From: Aphis gossypii
Taxonomy: Eukaryota > Arthropoda > Insecta > Hemiptera > Aphididae
Length of the DNA: 64,000 nt
NCBI RefSeq assembly: GCF_020184175.1
Contig: NC_065532.1
Span: 44,908,287-44,972,286, forward strand
Direction of reading: 5' to 3'
How positions within the stretch are numbered: position 1 is the first letter of the stretch; the number at the start of each line of letters is the position of its first letter. The translations under genes were made by a program, and so were the position numbers. The notes below the pieces were generated by a model, which ran no database searches, was not told where the DNA came from, and worked only from the letters and a program-made list of their open reading frames with translations. Below are positions 25,173-37,365 of the stretch, in pieces.

Positions 25173-26459
25173 CTTAAATTATCACGGTAGCCTTTTAATC
25201 GAACAATCTCCATCTCACTTCCTGGAAAGTGGAAATGTTCATCGAAAACTCAAAAGATGGGGGTGAATTATCGATTCTGCCGAAAATTCCGGTTTAGGAA
25301 AAGGGTTTGTATTGATTCTGCTGATTATTGACTCCGCCGGTATGGAGTTTGTATTGTTAATATAAATATCAATTATCAACATATTTACTCCGTCAGATAT
25401 TGTTTATCTCCCCCCTTAAAAATATATAGTCCTATATAATGTATAATATATATTAATAAAATTTTTAAAATGATAATAATTGTATAATTTAAAACGAAAA
25501 TGTATAATTTAATTAATACGTGTATGTGAGTATATTATAAAATATACGTGTATGGTCTAAATTGTATAAAATAATTTAACTTTGCTATAAATAAATATTA
25601 CAACAAAAAGTTTTCTAAAAATCAGATTAACAAATTGTCTATTTTGAAAATAATTTAAATTATTATATTTTATTTTAATTATAAAAAAATAAAAATAAAA
25701 GGAGAACATAATTTTAGACTATACATTTTATGATCTATTGACATAGGTACATGTATTAATTAAATATATATATTTTAGTTTTGAATTTTACAATTATCAT
25801 TATTTTATATATTTTATTAATATATACTACCTATATAATATTTTAAAATACATACACAAGAAGGGGGAATAAATATTTTCTGGGTGAATCGACGTATGCT
25901 TAAAAGATAGTGGCCTAGAGACCTACTGAGAAAAAAATAGCAATATATCTAAAAATATTATCAAGTCAAGTAGCACTGCTGACTGCTGAATACCTATTCA
26001 TTAATGCTTACCTCATTTAATTTACTTAGTAACCAATATCAATGATCAAATTTACATATTATATTTTTATCTGTATAGATTGTAAATCGTTTTATAAATA
26101 ATAAAAACAAAAGTTAATTCTCGACTTCCCACAGATTGACCATCTATATTATCCCTTTTGAACTTCTATAACATCCCTTTCGACACAAATATACAATAAA
26201 TATAGTCTCAAACCAACAAAAAAATATCATATTGAATATATTATTTTTCTTTAACCATATAATATGCTTTCTACTTTAATCTTATGTCTTATTATTTTTA
26301 ATCTTTTTTTTTCTAAGCTACTTTTATTTTGTGTTTAATAATTGTCAAGACTAATTTTATTACAAAGTTTGAATAATATTATTAAAAAAAAAAAAATAAT
26401 CAAAGATTTATTAATACATTTATTAGAATAAACGAATAATAATTAATAACATTGCGACA
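25173..26459. other. Intergenic region without recognised genes
   Basis: A/T-rich with a short less A/T-rich patch at 25195-25350 that repeats the string gtttgtattg. The G-run segments near 25250 and 25862 and the C-run near 25410 look like worn transposon ends, but no matched termini were found. Confidence 0.35.
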
Positions 26460-27859
26460 TCTATATATCTGTTAAAGAATTATAGTTTGTAAGTTTGTGA
26501 GTTTGTTTGTTAGAACTAAGAAGTTATCTCTGGAATTACTAAACCGATTATGAAAATGTTTTGAATTTACTAAAAAGCTACATTATTCCTGATTTCAGAG
26601 TGTATAGCATATATTTGACTGTGATTACTAATATTTGTCAATCAATTCCGAAAAAAGCAGGCTGATGCTTTGAGTTATCGGCGTGCGGTGACCAGGGGTG
26701 GACTGGGCTCCTGGCTAGTTTGGACCAGACTTCATGTTCATATTTTAAGATTAAATATATTGCCACTGTTTTATTAATTGTATTTAAACATTTTTAAAGG
26801 TTTCTAATTGATTTTATATTCATAAAATAAACTAATATTAGGTCTCGATAAGATAAAGTATACAATGTTTTTATTATGAATATATATTATGATATTAAAA
26901 ATAATATAATTTAATACATTGTTTACCAATTTGAGTCTACGATTTAAAATTAAAAATTTTAATTATATATCTACATGATATTTGTACAAATAGCTTAGAT
27001 AAATGACTTATAAGTAATTCAAAGTTACTTAGTGTATTTGCATTTGCTTGAGTCCAAAAAATTGTAGTTCTATATAAAAAGTGAAGTACCTGCAAATCCA
27101 TTACGAGAACTTACACTTCTAACAACTATTGATAGAAATACTTTAGCACATGAATTACAACAATTCGCTTTACATTTTAATTCTATTATCAAAACATGAA
27201 AATTACATAAGCTTTTATTGATATTAGATTTATTAAGCATTTGTTATTCTTTAGACAATATTCTTACCTTTAAAATTAAAAATAGGTAAATTTATTCTAA
27301 TATTAAAGCTAACGTTACAAATTATGTTTTGCTGAATGCAAATTTATAATGATATAGCCATATAGGTATGTTATTAAGACAGATACAACACATGTGGGTT
27401 TGGCGTCCTCTTAATGAATACAAAAATTAACTAGTAAAAAGAGGAGCTAACAATTTTTAGTTTAACCAAGGGGCCCCTTGATCAGATTGCAGACTGGGCC
27501 TTTTGACGCTGGTCCGACCCTGGCGGTGACTATAGTTGAATATAATGTTCTATAGGTAAATATTCAAAATATTTTTCTTTAGTAGTTCTATACAAAAGTC
27601 CACTGATTTATCTCGAGTTGAAACTCGCGAAATCCAATACATTTTGCTTCTAGACAATAGCACATCGTCAAACATAGTATATACACTATACAAAGAAGTT
27701 TTAAACTATTTAACAATTAACACATTCACTGAATACATAATAGCAGCTAACAAGAAATCAAATAAATTCTAAGCACTCATTATAAAGAACTACACGCAAG
27801 ATAATTTCATCACAAGTAAAAATGTTTGACATCCAGCGAAGTGGGTACGAATCAGCTAG
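26460..27859 (+). mobile_element. Probable non-autonomous Helitron interrupted by a hAT-like element
   Basis: The left part starts TCTATATATCTG after an A. It continues through gtttgtttgttagaactaag and ggaattactaaaccgat, the type of 5' region seen in many insect Helitrons. The right part ends gtgggtacgaatcagCTAG followed by T, matching the CTRR|T terminus of Helitrons, which insert between A and T without duplication. The family assignment rests on these ends only. No Rep/helicase coding is present. Removing the nested insert (26693-27522 plus one duplication copy) leaves about 560 bp. Confidence 0.45.
26693..27522. mobile_element. hAT-like element, 830 bp, nested in a probable Helitron
   Basis: The left end is CAGGGGTGGACTGGG. 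The right end, reverse-complemented, is CAGGGTCGGACCAGCG. These CAGGGKYGGACYRG termini are typical of a widespread hAT group. The flanks are the perfect 8-bp duplication gcggtgac (26685-26692 and 27523-27530). The interior is A/T-rich and mostly non-coding. A short plus-strand stretch near 27088-27198 (including LLTTIDRNTLAHELQQFALH) looks like a coding relic that I cannot place. Confidence 0.8.
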
Positions 27860-28628
27860 TTTCTTACAAAAATTTCCTATAAAATAATTATAAATATGAA
27901 CTGCAAAGTAAAATATATGGTTATAAACAATTTAAGAAAAATTAAACATTCATATTTATCATTAAAAACAATTTTCATGAAAGTTGGAAAAAAAAGAAAC
28001 GCAGATCCAATTTTGAAAGGTTTAAGTATACCATACACCCTAAAAATCAAGATAATTACAAAAGCAAAATCTAATACAGAATGGTTTGGAAGTAATAAGT
28101 ATGCGCGCTGATCATTTGATTGAGTTGTAATATAATATACCTACTTTTATTTTATGATTTATCTTTAAAGTATTAACTTGAGAAAGCTTCATTACATTGA
28201 AAAATAATACCATTTAACATAAACTATCGTAGTAAAAAAATATTATTAAACATAATTTAAAAAAACGCGGACAATTTTGATTATTTTACCCCTTATTCGA
28301 GAATCATTTCATATTTGTATAACAACAATAGATAAACACACGCTTTGACAAACATGATAACAGGCAAGCAACTATTCAAAGAGTTTCATTAGTTTGTACT
28401 TTGTTTTCGTTTTGACTTGGTTGAGTTTAAGTCATATTTTCGGCATATTTTTAAGTATAAGTATTTATCAAGAAGATTATTAATTTTAATTAAAGAATAT
28501 TAAACTTAGTGCCATGATAATTGATTTCAAAAAGTAACAGGTACATAGTATTTATTACAATTATTTTTGCATTTCATTAAAAGGCATTCCTATTTACTTG
28601 TTTTGTGAAGTATATTGCTAATATTATC
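27860..28628. other. Upstream region and promoter of pinin
   Basis: A/T-rich sequence between the Helitron-like end and the pinin start. The pinin transcription start and leader probably lie within 28350-28628. No other coding sequence is supported. A 71-codon ORF at 27896-28111 is Lys/Asn-rich and looks like chance. Confidence 0.4.
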
Positions 28629-29714
28629 ATGACTACTCTACTGGATCGTTTGCAAGAACACTTAGTAAAGAAACGACAAGGATTGAATGATGTACATGAA
28701 ACTCTAAAGAAAATTACTGGTCGTGATACATTTGATGATCATTTAAACCATGGTAAATTTAACAAACGACCACAGGTAGGTGGAGACCAAAAACCACAAT
28801 TCAGAGAGTCATTAAAGAAAGACGTTAAGCGATTACGAGATAATAATAAACCTTCCTTTAAAAATGATAATCAGAATCGTAAAGTTTTTGTTAACCCTAA
28901 TGAAACGTCTAAAGTTTTCAAAAATGGAAATAATACGGGTAGAATATCAGCAAAAGATCGTTTAGGGACAATTGTTGCAGATGAGCATGAAAAACCTATA
29001 AAGGAAGAATTTGAAGATGATGATGATGATATGGATGATGATTCTACACCCAAAAAAACTCTTCAATCGCAAGTCATGTTGTCTTCTAAAATTATGAAAT
29101 CTCGTACTGAAGTATTGGCTGCTCAACAAGGTGATCAAGTGACTAAAGAACGAAATCGACGTATGTTTGGATCATTATTAGGTACTTTACAAAAGTTTAA
29201 GAAAGAAGAAACTCAATTAAAAGATAAAGAAGAGAAAAAAGCTAAAATTGAAAGAAGATTAGAAGAAGAAGCATTAAAAGAGAAAGAATCATTAGTTCTA
29301 AGAAAACGAGAATTATTTATGCAAAGAAAACAGCAGCAAAGAGATATAAAAAATATAGAGATTAAAATGGGATTGGTTAGAAACTTTGAAATATTTGAGC
29401 GTCAAATAAATTGCACAATGAATTTTATTAAAACTGAATTTGATCCATCAGTGTTTTACTTACCTAAAATACATAATGAAAAGACTGAAAAAAAATTAAG
29501 TAAGACACGATCATATTTGAGCAATATCTTAGGAAAGAAAAGGAATATGGTTGAAAGTCAAATTGAGAAGTTACTACAACCTGATGATGAACAAATGGAG
29601 TTTGATGACAGAGTGGAAGATGAAGAAGTAAGAGTAGCTGATGATGAAGAAGAAGATGCTGATGTAGATGTTTATGAAAGGCATCAAGATAATGGAACTT
29701 TTAACTATGATTAA
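28629..29714 (+). CDS. Pnn: Pinin-like splicing/exon-junction-associated protein
   Basis: An intronless 361-codon frame. The start is the ATG at 28629 (MTTLLDRLQEHL), since the frame upstream back to 28605 has only a GTG. The N-terminal coiled-coil piece LVKKRQGLNDVHETLKKITGRDTFDD matches the pinin/SDK N-domain. The central ERNRRMFGSLLGTLQKFKKEE and the following charged coiled coil through FDPSVFYLPKIH match the pinin/SDK/memA domain. Acidic runs lie near residues 125-140 and at the C-terminus. Pinin is a nuclear-speckle protein of the exon-junction/ASAP-PSAP system that influences alternative splicing. It is much shorter than human pinin (about 717), lacking the long SR-rich tail, as is usual outside vertebrates. 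Candidate poly(A) signals are AATAAA at 30189-30194 and near 30252. Confidence 0.93.
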   Translation: MTTLLDRLQEHLVKKRQGLNDVHETLKKITGRDTFDDHLNHGKFNKRPQVGGDQKPQFRESLKKDVKRLRDNNKPSFKNDNQNRKVFVNPNETSKVFKNGNNTGRISAKDRLGTIVADEHEKPIKEEFEDDDDDMDDDSTPKKTLQSQVMLSSKIMKSRTEVLAAQQGDQVTKERNRRMFGSLLGTLQKFKKEETQLKDKEEKKAKIERRLEEEALKEKESLVLRKRELFMQRKQQQRDIKNIEIKMGLVRNFEIFERQINCTMNFIKTEFDPSVFYLPKIHNEKTEKKLSKTRSYLSNILGKKRNMVESQIEKLLQPDDEQMEFDDRVEDEEVRVADDEEEDADVDVYERHQDNGTFNYD

Positions 29715-31301
29715 TAGTAATTTTTTATGACAAGTACAATGAACTCAATATTTTGTATATTTTATTGTAAATATTGTTTTGCACCTACGGATATTCAACA
29801 TGATTTTAAATAATTAATACAAACTTAAGTTGAGCTCATTTATTTGTAGACTAAATCTTTTTTGAATACATTTATTTATTTTGGTATTTGAATATTTTAT
29901 AAAAACATGGAAATTTTATACCATTATAGTCTCTTGTGTTTAAAATTAATATTATGTAATTTATCATAAGTGTTAGTTAGTCATTCATTGAGTTTGTCTT
30001 AATATGTATACCTTAATTTAAAGGTCATAATTTCTGTATTAAATTAATTTTATTTATAATATTAAATTAAATCGTTACTTCTGCGACCTTTTAACTAAAT
30101 GTTATTATTTTAGATATATTCTTAAAACTAGATTTAAATGCTTATTGTTCAAACTGGTCATATATCAATAACATTTTGATTTTTAAACAATAAAAAAGAA
30201 ATTATCTGAGTGTTACTACAATAAATGTTATTAAAATGTATTATTAACATGAATAAAAAAAAAAATGCAAAATATTCATAATTATTCTTTATTAATTATA
30301 TTATACTGAAAAAATAATTACCTACTATTTAGATAATAAACATATGTTAATAACATCAAATCAGAAGAATGCATTTAAATTACAGAGTATGCACTATGCA
30401 CATGCTTCATATATTTCCTTAGTTTTATTATAGAAAATAACTTAAAGAGTGATTTGCTTTTAATTTTCTCTTACTAATAAAATTAAATTTGATTTATGAA
30501 AATCTTTTATTTTTTTTATATAATTTGAGAAAAGAAAATACATTATTCTATAATATTGGTAATCTTCCAAAAGAAATACTACCTATTTTTTGTTGGTTTG
30601 AGGGACTGGAGGGCTTATTAAAGTATTGGAAAGGAATTCATTGTCTTTATCCAATTTTTGGACGAGCCTATAAACTTAATTCATTGTATTTATATAACAT
30701 AATTTAAATTGTTAATGAATTACTAAATGTACTTGGCAAGAATATAATTTGTTAAATGTAATACACCAATAAACCTATTTAGAACTTAGAACTTGTTATG
30801 CATAACTGCATAAGCTAATATTATTTTTTATGAAGATTTGCAACTCATGATATTGAATCAGATTTACTGAATGAGTGACTAAGTGTACTATACATAAACA
30901 CATAATTATGTATAAAAAATAAGGATTCTATTATAATTTATAAGATATTCTTATTTTTTAGGTACCTACTATATTAATTATAAGCTTTTTTATTTTATTT
31001 TTTATCATTTTTAAACTACTAAGTTTTAATTGATTTTTATCGTTGTTATTAATATAGTACCACATATTTTTATGTAATTACTCACATACCCACATTATAC
31101 ATATGTATTATATATAGTTATGTGGATTATGGATAACATAATTCTTAATTTTGCTGCAAAATTAAAAACATCTTCCTATTCCATTTGAATTATATATTAA
31201 AACAACTATTTTTGAATTAAGACAATGTAAATTTAATGTAAACTTTATTTACAAGTATTACAAGTAGTTTTAATATCTATTAATCGGTATTAGTTTAATC
31301 A

Positions 31302-31399
31302 ATAATCATATGTATAAATGGGTATACAAAATCTATATTCAATTATTTAATTTATTTCTTTATAATCATATGTATAAATGGGTATACAAAATCTATATT
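31302..31399. repeat. 38-bp direct repeat, 60-bp period
   Basis: The 38 bases at 31302-31339 recur identically at 31362-31399, with the core catatgtataaatgggtata. The repeated units are separated by 22 bp, so this is a recent local tandem duplication that includes a partly diverged or trimmed spacer. Confidence 0.9.
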
Positions 31400-31409
31400 T
31401 TATTATAAT

Positions 31410-31530
31410 CAGGGTTTGGGACTATTATAGCACTAAAATATGCGCTTATAAATGACCCAATAAACTTAAGAATATGCACTAAAAATGAGAAAAAAAAGCA
31501 CTTAAGCAGTCATAAAAGAAAGGATTTATT
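31410..31530. mobile_element. Truncated hAT-like terminus
   Basis: The sequence cagggtttgggactatta followed by atatgcactaaaaatgag and aaaaaaaagcacttaa resembles the subterminal layout of the element at 51476-52224 (CAGGGCT... end with tgcac/gcactt-type runs). No opposite end was located, so this is called as a fragment with uncertain right boundary. Confidence 0.35.
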
Positions 31531-33581
31531 TAATATAAATATAAAAATACATTCATCACTTCGTTCAGAATCTAAAATGTAATTTAAATATAATTATTAA
31601 TTAATAGTAAAAATAATAAAAATAAAATCTTTAAAAAATATAACTATATGGTTGTCGATAAACCACTATTATAATTTATAATTAATTATAGGTTTAAATA
31701 AATAATTTTTTTTATTAGGCTCTAGTGTTATACAACTCATCTATGTCATGAAAAACATGTTAATTTAATTTCTAAGGTCTTATTGTTTAATATAAAGCTG
31801 CTAAGTTTATCATATTTTTCAACCAGTCTATAATTTAAAAGTTATTCTATTAAAAAGTTAACCAAGTTATGCAATTTTTAAATAATACAAACAAAATTTT
31901 GTAAATAACATAAATAACCAACACTGATATTTTATACTAACTTATAAACAGTTGAGATTTAGAGTAGGAACAATTAAAATTGAGCACAAGGCAGTTTATT
32001 AAAAATAAAAATACACTTATAAACATTTTATATTGGAAAAATGTACAAATCACAAGAACCAACCTTTTAATACATTTTAATAATAAAGTTTGAAATGATC
32101 ATTAGCTTTTGTCTGTAGACCCTATTAACAGTTGACCACCAGCATTATAATATGTTACATTGGTACCTTTTGTCATATTGTATTTTAAAAGGAATTTTAT
32201 AAAAGTTTCAAAATATTTTATTGGTATGCAATAGTTATGCTTATTATTTTTTATAAAAAACTTTTTAGAATTAACTTAGATAATAGCAAAGTAAGTTAAA
32301 TTAAAACTATTTATAGCCAAAAGTCATTTAATTACTACCTAACATTGAAGATTTAATAACTATTATTAAATAGTAAAAATAAAAGTAATTGTAATTTTTA
32401 ACTATGGTTAGGTACTATCCAGTCTATTGTTTGGAATGATGTTAGTTTTTGGGTGTACTTAGGTACTTATGAATGTTAAATAATATGTCATTAATCACGA
32501 TTAGTTTGCTAAAAAATAATTGTAAGCCATTGAAATCAATCCAATTATTCAAATTTGTGTGTATCATTCGGTAACCTAGTTGAAGATCAATACTTGCATC
32601 ACAGAAAAGATCTTATTCTGAGTTAGATTTCACATATATTATGGTTATTTTAGAAATGAAATCTTTTCATTATGAAGTGATTACTAGGCAATTGTAATAC
32701 AATTAAATATTATACATTTTTCTAATTAAATATTCTAGATAGAACATCAGTTTTCATTGTCAATCATGTTAACGAATCATATATCGCACATCACACGTGG
32801 ACGCGTTAGAATATTCCAACAATTTTAGGAAATACGACTAATATCGAACGTCCAATAAATTAATTTGTAGGTACTCTACTAATTATGTACCTACCTTAAG
32901 TCTCAACATTTTTTTATGAAATTGGTGGAGCGAAATAACTTTTAGATTTCAGACTTTCAGAGTGAGTACTTACCTATTGTAAAATGATTTTACTACTGAA
33001 GTGTAAGACATAAAGTACCCAAGTTGGTAGGTAGGTACTTATTTTCTACAAATCGTATTTTATAATAATGAAAGAATTTTACTGTTTTCATTTTAGTTAT
33101 ACAAAAATAAGGTCTTATAAGTATAAAATATTGTTATTTTTATTTTGGCTGCAACAATAGACAAAATGGTATCACAAATAGTATGTAGTAAGTAGCATAT
33201 AGTAGGTACCTAATACCTATAAGGAATATTTAGAAAGGAAAAGGTTAGATATTAAAAGGAATATTCCTTATACTATGGTAAGTAGTAGGTTGTAGGTGCA
33301 AGATATTATGTATTTTATCTATTGCGTGGTAATATTTCGGTTGAATCTATTCTAAGACTGTATCGTCGAAAGGTACGGAACAAATCTAGATTTTAAATTC
33401 GTCTAAATTACACTATACCCCAGTTCTGAAGCACAAATTGTCAGTTTTAGTTCTATCAATCCAGGGTGTGCCCAAGCTCAGTGGACCATGACTAAATAAA
33501 TAATATTGGTTTATTTTTCATTTAATAATCCACATCTTAGTTCTTGATTCAGGGCCTCGTACGTCTTGGCGATGGACATAA

Positions 33582-33785
33582 ATTAAAATATATCGGCTGC
33601 TACACAAAATAAGATCTGGTTGGGACGACAGATGGCTTGACCAAATCAGGAGTTGCATACAGACGGCACATCTCAAACTTCTCCAACGACTTGGTCAGTT
33701 GAAATTTTTTACCAAAAGTGTTCGTACCTATGTTTTGTCGGGCGGTAGGATGGCTCGGTCATCCGACAGGATGTTTGTCATATGA
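33582..33785 (+). pseudogene. Unidentified 67-codon open frame, possibly a relic
   Basis: An open frame without an ATG at its head, including RLLHKIRSGWDDRWLDQI and LKLLQRLGQLKFFTK, in sequence noticeably less A/T-rich than the surroundings. It has a protein-like composition (Trp, Cys, Arg, Leu), unlike the low-complexity ORFs elsewhere. I cannot assign a family. It lies about 400 bp upstream of the V-ATPase subunit F start and overlaps the left arm of the inverted repeat at 33750-33840. A transposon relic is as likely as a host exon. Confidence 0.25.
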
Positions 33786-33838
33786 CACGTCTACACACGA
33801 CCTAAATTATTCTGTCGGAGTAGTGTCAGACCGATCAG
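33748..33838. repeat. Imperfect inverted repeat (hairpin-forming)
   Basis: The left arm tcggtcatccgacaggat pairs with the right arm attctgtcggagtagtgtcagaccga. The core tccgacag/ctgtcgga is perfect over 8 bp, with a second shorter block (tcggtca / tcagaccga) outside it. The loop itself holds the palindrome gtcatatgac. It may be the fold-back core of a small element; no termini or target duplication were found. Confidence 0.45.
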
Positions 33839-34180
33839 ATCATATTGTGTATTTGTGTGAAATAGCCTTTAATAAATTCGTGGTGATGAGCAAAGATATA
33901 TATGTATTCTATTAACCATGTTGTTGGGCGCCGGGCAGACACGAGTTGTTATCAATTATCACATATTATCATATAATTGTTCTGTGAGGATAATGATAAA
34001 ATCATATGTTTGTTTGATATTATCAGTCAAAAATGAATAGATGATAAAGGCTTTCTCTCTTTTACGCTCGAGTGTGAACTGTAAAATTACTATAATACTA
34101 TCTGAATTGGGAAGAGTTTTTGTCAACGATCTCGTGTTTAGAATATTATTATACCGAAATAAATAATCATATTATTAAAA

Positions 34181-34908
34181 ATGGCCATGCACTCTGCAGT
34201 TAAGGGTAAATTATTGGCTGTGATTGGAGACGAAGTAAGTATAGTTACAAAAGTAATTGCTGCATTACTATACACGATAAACGTACAGGAGACCCGCCCT
34301 TTTGGGTTGATGAATGTATAATACTATGTTTTTTCGATTTTCTGCAGTAAATAATGTCCTGCAAACATATTTACGTTTTGTTTTCGTTCTAGGACACATG
34401 TGTTGGTTTCTTGTTGGGCGGTATCGGTGAAATAAATAAACACAGACACTCGAATTTTATGGTTGTTGACAAAAGTAATTATTATATTAAAAGACAATGA
34501 AACTGGTTTAAATGTATTTTTGTTGTTATTTAGACACAGCAATAATTGATATTGAAGAATGCTTTAAAGGGTTTGTCAAACGGGATGACATTGACATAAT
34601 ACTCATCAACCAAAATGTAAGCAATAAATCTATAGTAATGATGTTTTCACATTTGATATGAAAAGCATTTTGTTTAAACTTTTAATAGGTTGCTGAAATG
34701 ATTCGTCATGTAATTGAGGGACACACGCAACCGATCCCAGCCGTCCTTGAAATTCCTTCCAAGGATCACCCATATGACGCTAGTAAAGATTCAATTTTGC
34801 GTCGTGCCAAAGTAAGTACCGTGTTTGATTTTTGTAATTTTCTATTTACATTGGATGTCTAATTGTTTTTTTTGATTATAGGGAATGTTTAATCCTGAGG
34901 ATGTATGA
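34181..34908 (+). CDS. Vha14: V-type proton ATPase subunit F
   Basis: Five exons (34181-34234, 34393-34474, 34534-34616, 34689-34811, 34882-34908) join in phase to 122 residues, the usual length of the eukaryotic subunit. Conserved landmarks are LLAVIGDEDTCVGFLLGGIGE near the N-terminus, the NFMVVDKNT loop, IDIILINQNVAEMIR, and PAVLEIPSKDHPYDASKDSI followed by LRRAKGMFNPED. Subunit F belongs to the central rotor stalk of the cytosolic V1 sector, coupling ATP hydrolysis to proton pumping in endosomes, lysosomes and epithelial apical membranes. The ATG at 34181 is chosen because it follows a short A-rich leader. A second ATG two codons later is equally possible. AATAAA signals lie at 35277 and 35316. 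The assembly factor VMA21 lies about 7 kb downstream. Confidence 0.97.
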
Positions 34909-37365
34909 TAAATTCATTTACCAAATTATTTTATCATTTGTTTTTATTGTTAGATTGATCACTTTTATTTTAACATTCCATTTCAAATTATTTATTATAT
35001 ATTCATATATCCAGAAAAATGTTTATTAAAAATATTATATTGTTTATCAAGATATAACAATAGTTTTTATTAAAATAAGTAAGCTGAAGTGTCATACATA
35101 TTATGTATGTTTCGTATTCTACAATAAAATTATAAAATAAAAATGTTATTGTATTAAAAAAAAATAAGATGTGGAAAATTACATTTATAATTTTCATAAA
35201 TCTTAAATACCAAATTACCAAGATGGTACTACATGTTTTTCCTTAAAATCCTGTCACTTAGTAAAAAAATGTCAATAATAAAGTCTGTGAGCCAATGTAT
35301 TTATCTTTTGTAAAAAATAAATTAAAACCAAAATGTTGAATGATGTTTCATTTGATTTTTTGATATTTATGTATTACGGTTCATTAGTGGAATTAATTTT
35401 CTTTCAGATTCCAGAGTAGTCTTTTTAGTCGTCAATATTTCTATTAATATAATGCAGGGTCAGACTGGGCCGCTATCATTATTTACACCTGTCTGGTACA
35501 GAACAATCCAACCTGCATAGGGTTAAAAATATTTTTTTTGCAGAGCACTGAGCCTATTGGTTCTTTTCATCCTTGATATAATGTTATTGAAAGTAGTTGT
35601 GACAAATATATGTTATAGTAAAGTGAGGTATATGTTTGTCACTTAATATGCTACATGCATACAGATTCAAATTTACCAATTCACCTAAATCATTAAATAT
35701 AATTGTATTGGTCATAATATAATTATTTAATATACAAGAACATTACATTTTTGAGTATCCTTGTATAATAATGTTATATTTATATTATAGTTGCACAAAC
35801 TAAAAAGTATAAAAATTTTTTAAAAAACTATTTTTGATATTAATTATACTTTTATAAAATTAAACTTGTAAGTTAACCATCATTGGAAAGATCCTATACA
35901 TTTTCTCAATTTATATTCTGAAAACTTGTTAATAACATTGTCGAAATTCAGGGAAAATGAATAAATAATTTTAATTAAAAATATAGTTAATTTTGCTTCA
36001 TTGTAGTCTGTGAGGCTTTATGTGATGTATTATAGCATTAGCAAAAATATGGTTATGTCTGTAATAATAATTTTGGTAATAAAATAATAAATACTTGTAC
36101 TCACAAACTAAACTTTAACATTCAAATACTTAGTGTTTAGGTTATTTCAAAAGATTTGATAACCCATGTTGGCAATCTACTGTTTTATGATAATGTTTTT
36201 TGATTGATATATGTTGCTATTGGTCTTTATTTTACTTTTATTATTACATTATTTTGACTACTTTTTTTTCTGAAAATATGGAATTTATAATATTGTCATT
36301 TAATTATAGTACTATATTTTTTTATCATATTAAACCTATTGTTTAAATTTTATGGTTTCAGTATGATCTACTAATAAAAAATCTTGTATTATACATAATT
36401 ATAAAATAGTTAGCATGTTTTTTTATGATTATAACAAATTTCTTTGAAATTGGAACTTCTAATTGAAATAAATAAAAATTGTACTGATATATATACATAC
36501 ACACTATTTTCAAGGATTTTGACTCAATGAATAATTTTTTATTGTTATTTATAGAAAATAAAACTAAAAACAATTGAAAATGTATCATGTTTATACATAG
36601 CTCAAATATACTTAAATTTTATTATAGAATGATAATAAATATTTGTTGACATTTTAATTTTTTTTGATTATAAAAAAACTACTGTGAATTTTGATATCCT
36701 TAAGTACAAACTAGGTAAGTAGTATAGCATGTATAATATACTTTTATACTTCTGTTTATAATACAATAAAAGACAACTATCAAATTGAATAAAGGTTTCT
36801 AAAAATTCTTTTTTAGATTTTGGTCATTCAGGTTCTTAACAATTTTCATAATTGACATGCTTAATTTAGAAGTAAATTATTGGTAATAACTATGTAAATA
36901 CATAACATTAATACGCAATTTGTTTATCATAGTGAATTCAAATTTTTTTGTATGTAGATAATTTACTACTATAATTTAAAAATAATTGAATGTTTACATT
37001 TCTAACCTTGGTAATATATTTGAGTGGGCAATACTTTTATTGTTATAAGAGGAGGGGTTTACTGAGGCATTGACTTATTGAGATATTAAGACTGATGTAA
37101 AAAAAAAATGTTTTCTATTTAAAAGCAAAAATTAAAATGAATAATAATAATTTATAGTACTTGATTGTCATTTCACTTTATCAGTGTCTGTGTATGACAG
37201 GAAGTATAAAATTTTGATAATTCTTTAAAAATAAAATGATATAATTTAACCTACTTAAAGGGTAAATTTAATCTCGTTAAGTTCAAACTACCTACACAAT
37301 GAATGGTTAACTCACCAGATACTGTATTGCGGTTTAAGCATTCGCTTCTATGCTCTCAAGGCAAA
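34909..37365. other. Intergenic region between V-ATPase subunit F and the lipocalin-like gene
   Basis: The first 0.4 kb is the V-ATPase F 3' untranslated region with two AATAAA signals (35277-35282, 35316-35321). A hAT-type terminus occurs at 35457. The rest is A/T-rich with no recognised gene or repeat. The last 150 bp is presumably the promoter/leader of the lipocalin-like gene. Confidence 0.4.
35457..35480. mobile_element. Solo hAT-type terminus
   Basis: The string CAGGGTCAGACTGGGCC closely matches the termini of the nested element at 26693-27522 (CAGGGTCGGACCAGCG / CAGGGGTGGACTGGG). I found no matching opposite end nearby, so it is a truncated copy of the same or a related family. Confidence 0.4.

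Larger units (their letters stand above)
29715..33581. other. Intergenic region between pinin and V-ATPase subunit F
   Basis: The first 0.6 kb is probably pinin 3' untranslated sequence. The rest has no recognised gene. It contains a 38-bp direct repeat with 60-bp period (31302-31399) and a hAT-like terminus (31410). From 33.1 kb onward taggtacc-type strings are frequent. An ORF at 30489-30707 is low-complexity and not convincing. Confidence 0.4.

Noticed and set aside
26685..27530. CRISPR-like or long direct repeats from the duplicated gcggtgac
   Set aside because: The repeat is the 8-bp hAT target duplication, not an array.
28605..28628. Extended pinin N-terminus (eight extra codons)
   Set aside because: The extension would begin at GTG. 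The first ATG at 28629 matches the conserved pinin N-terminus and is the normal eukaryotic choice.
30489..30707. 72-codon ORF downstream of pinin
   Set aside because: Starts at a non-ATG codon in the upstream frame, has no recognisable motif and lies in probable 3' untranslated or intergenic A/T-rich DNA.
34324..34542. 72-codon minus-strand ORF across V-ATPase F exon 2
   Set aside because: Antisense to a well-supported exon and its introns; no independent evidence.
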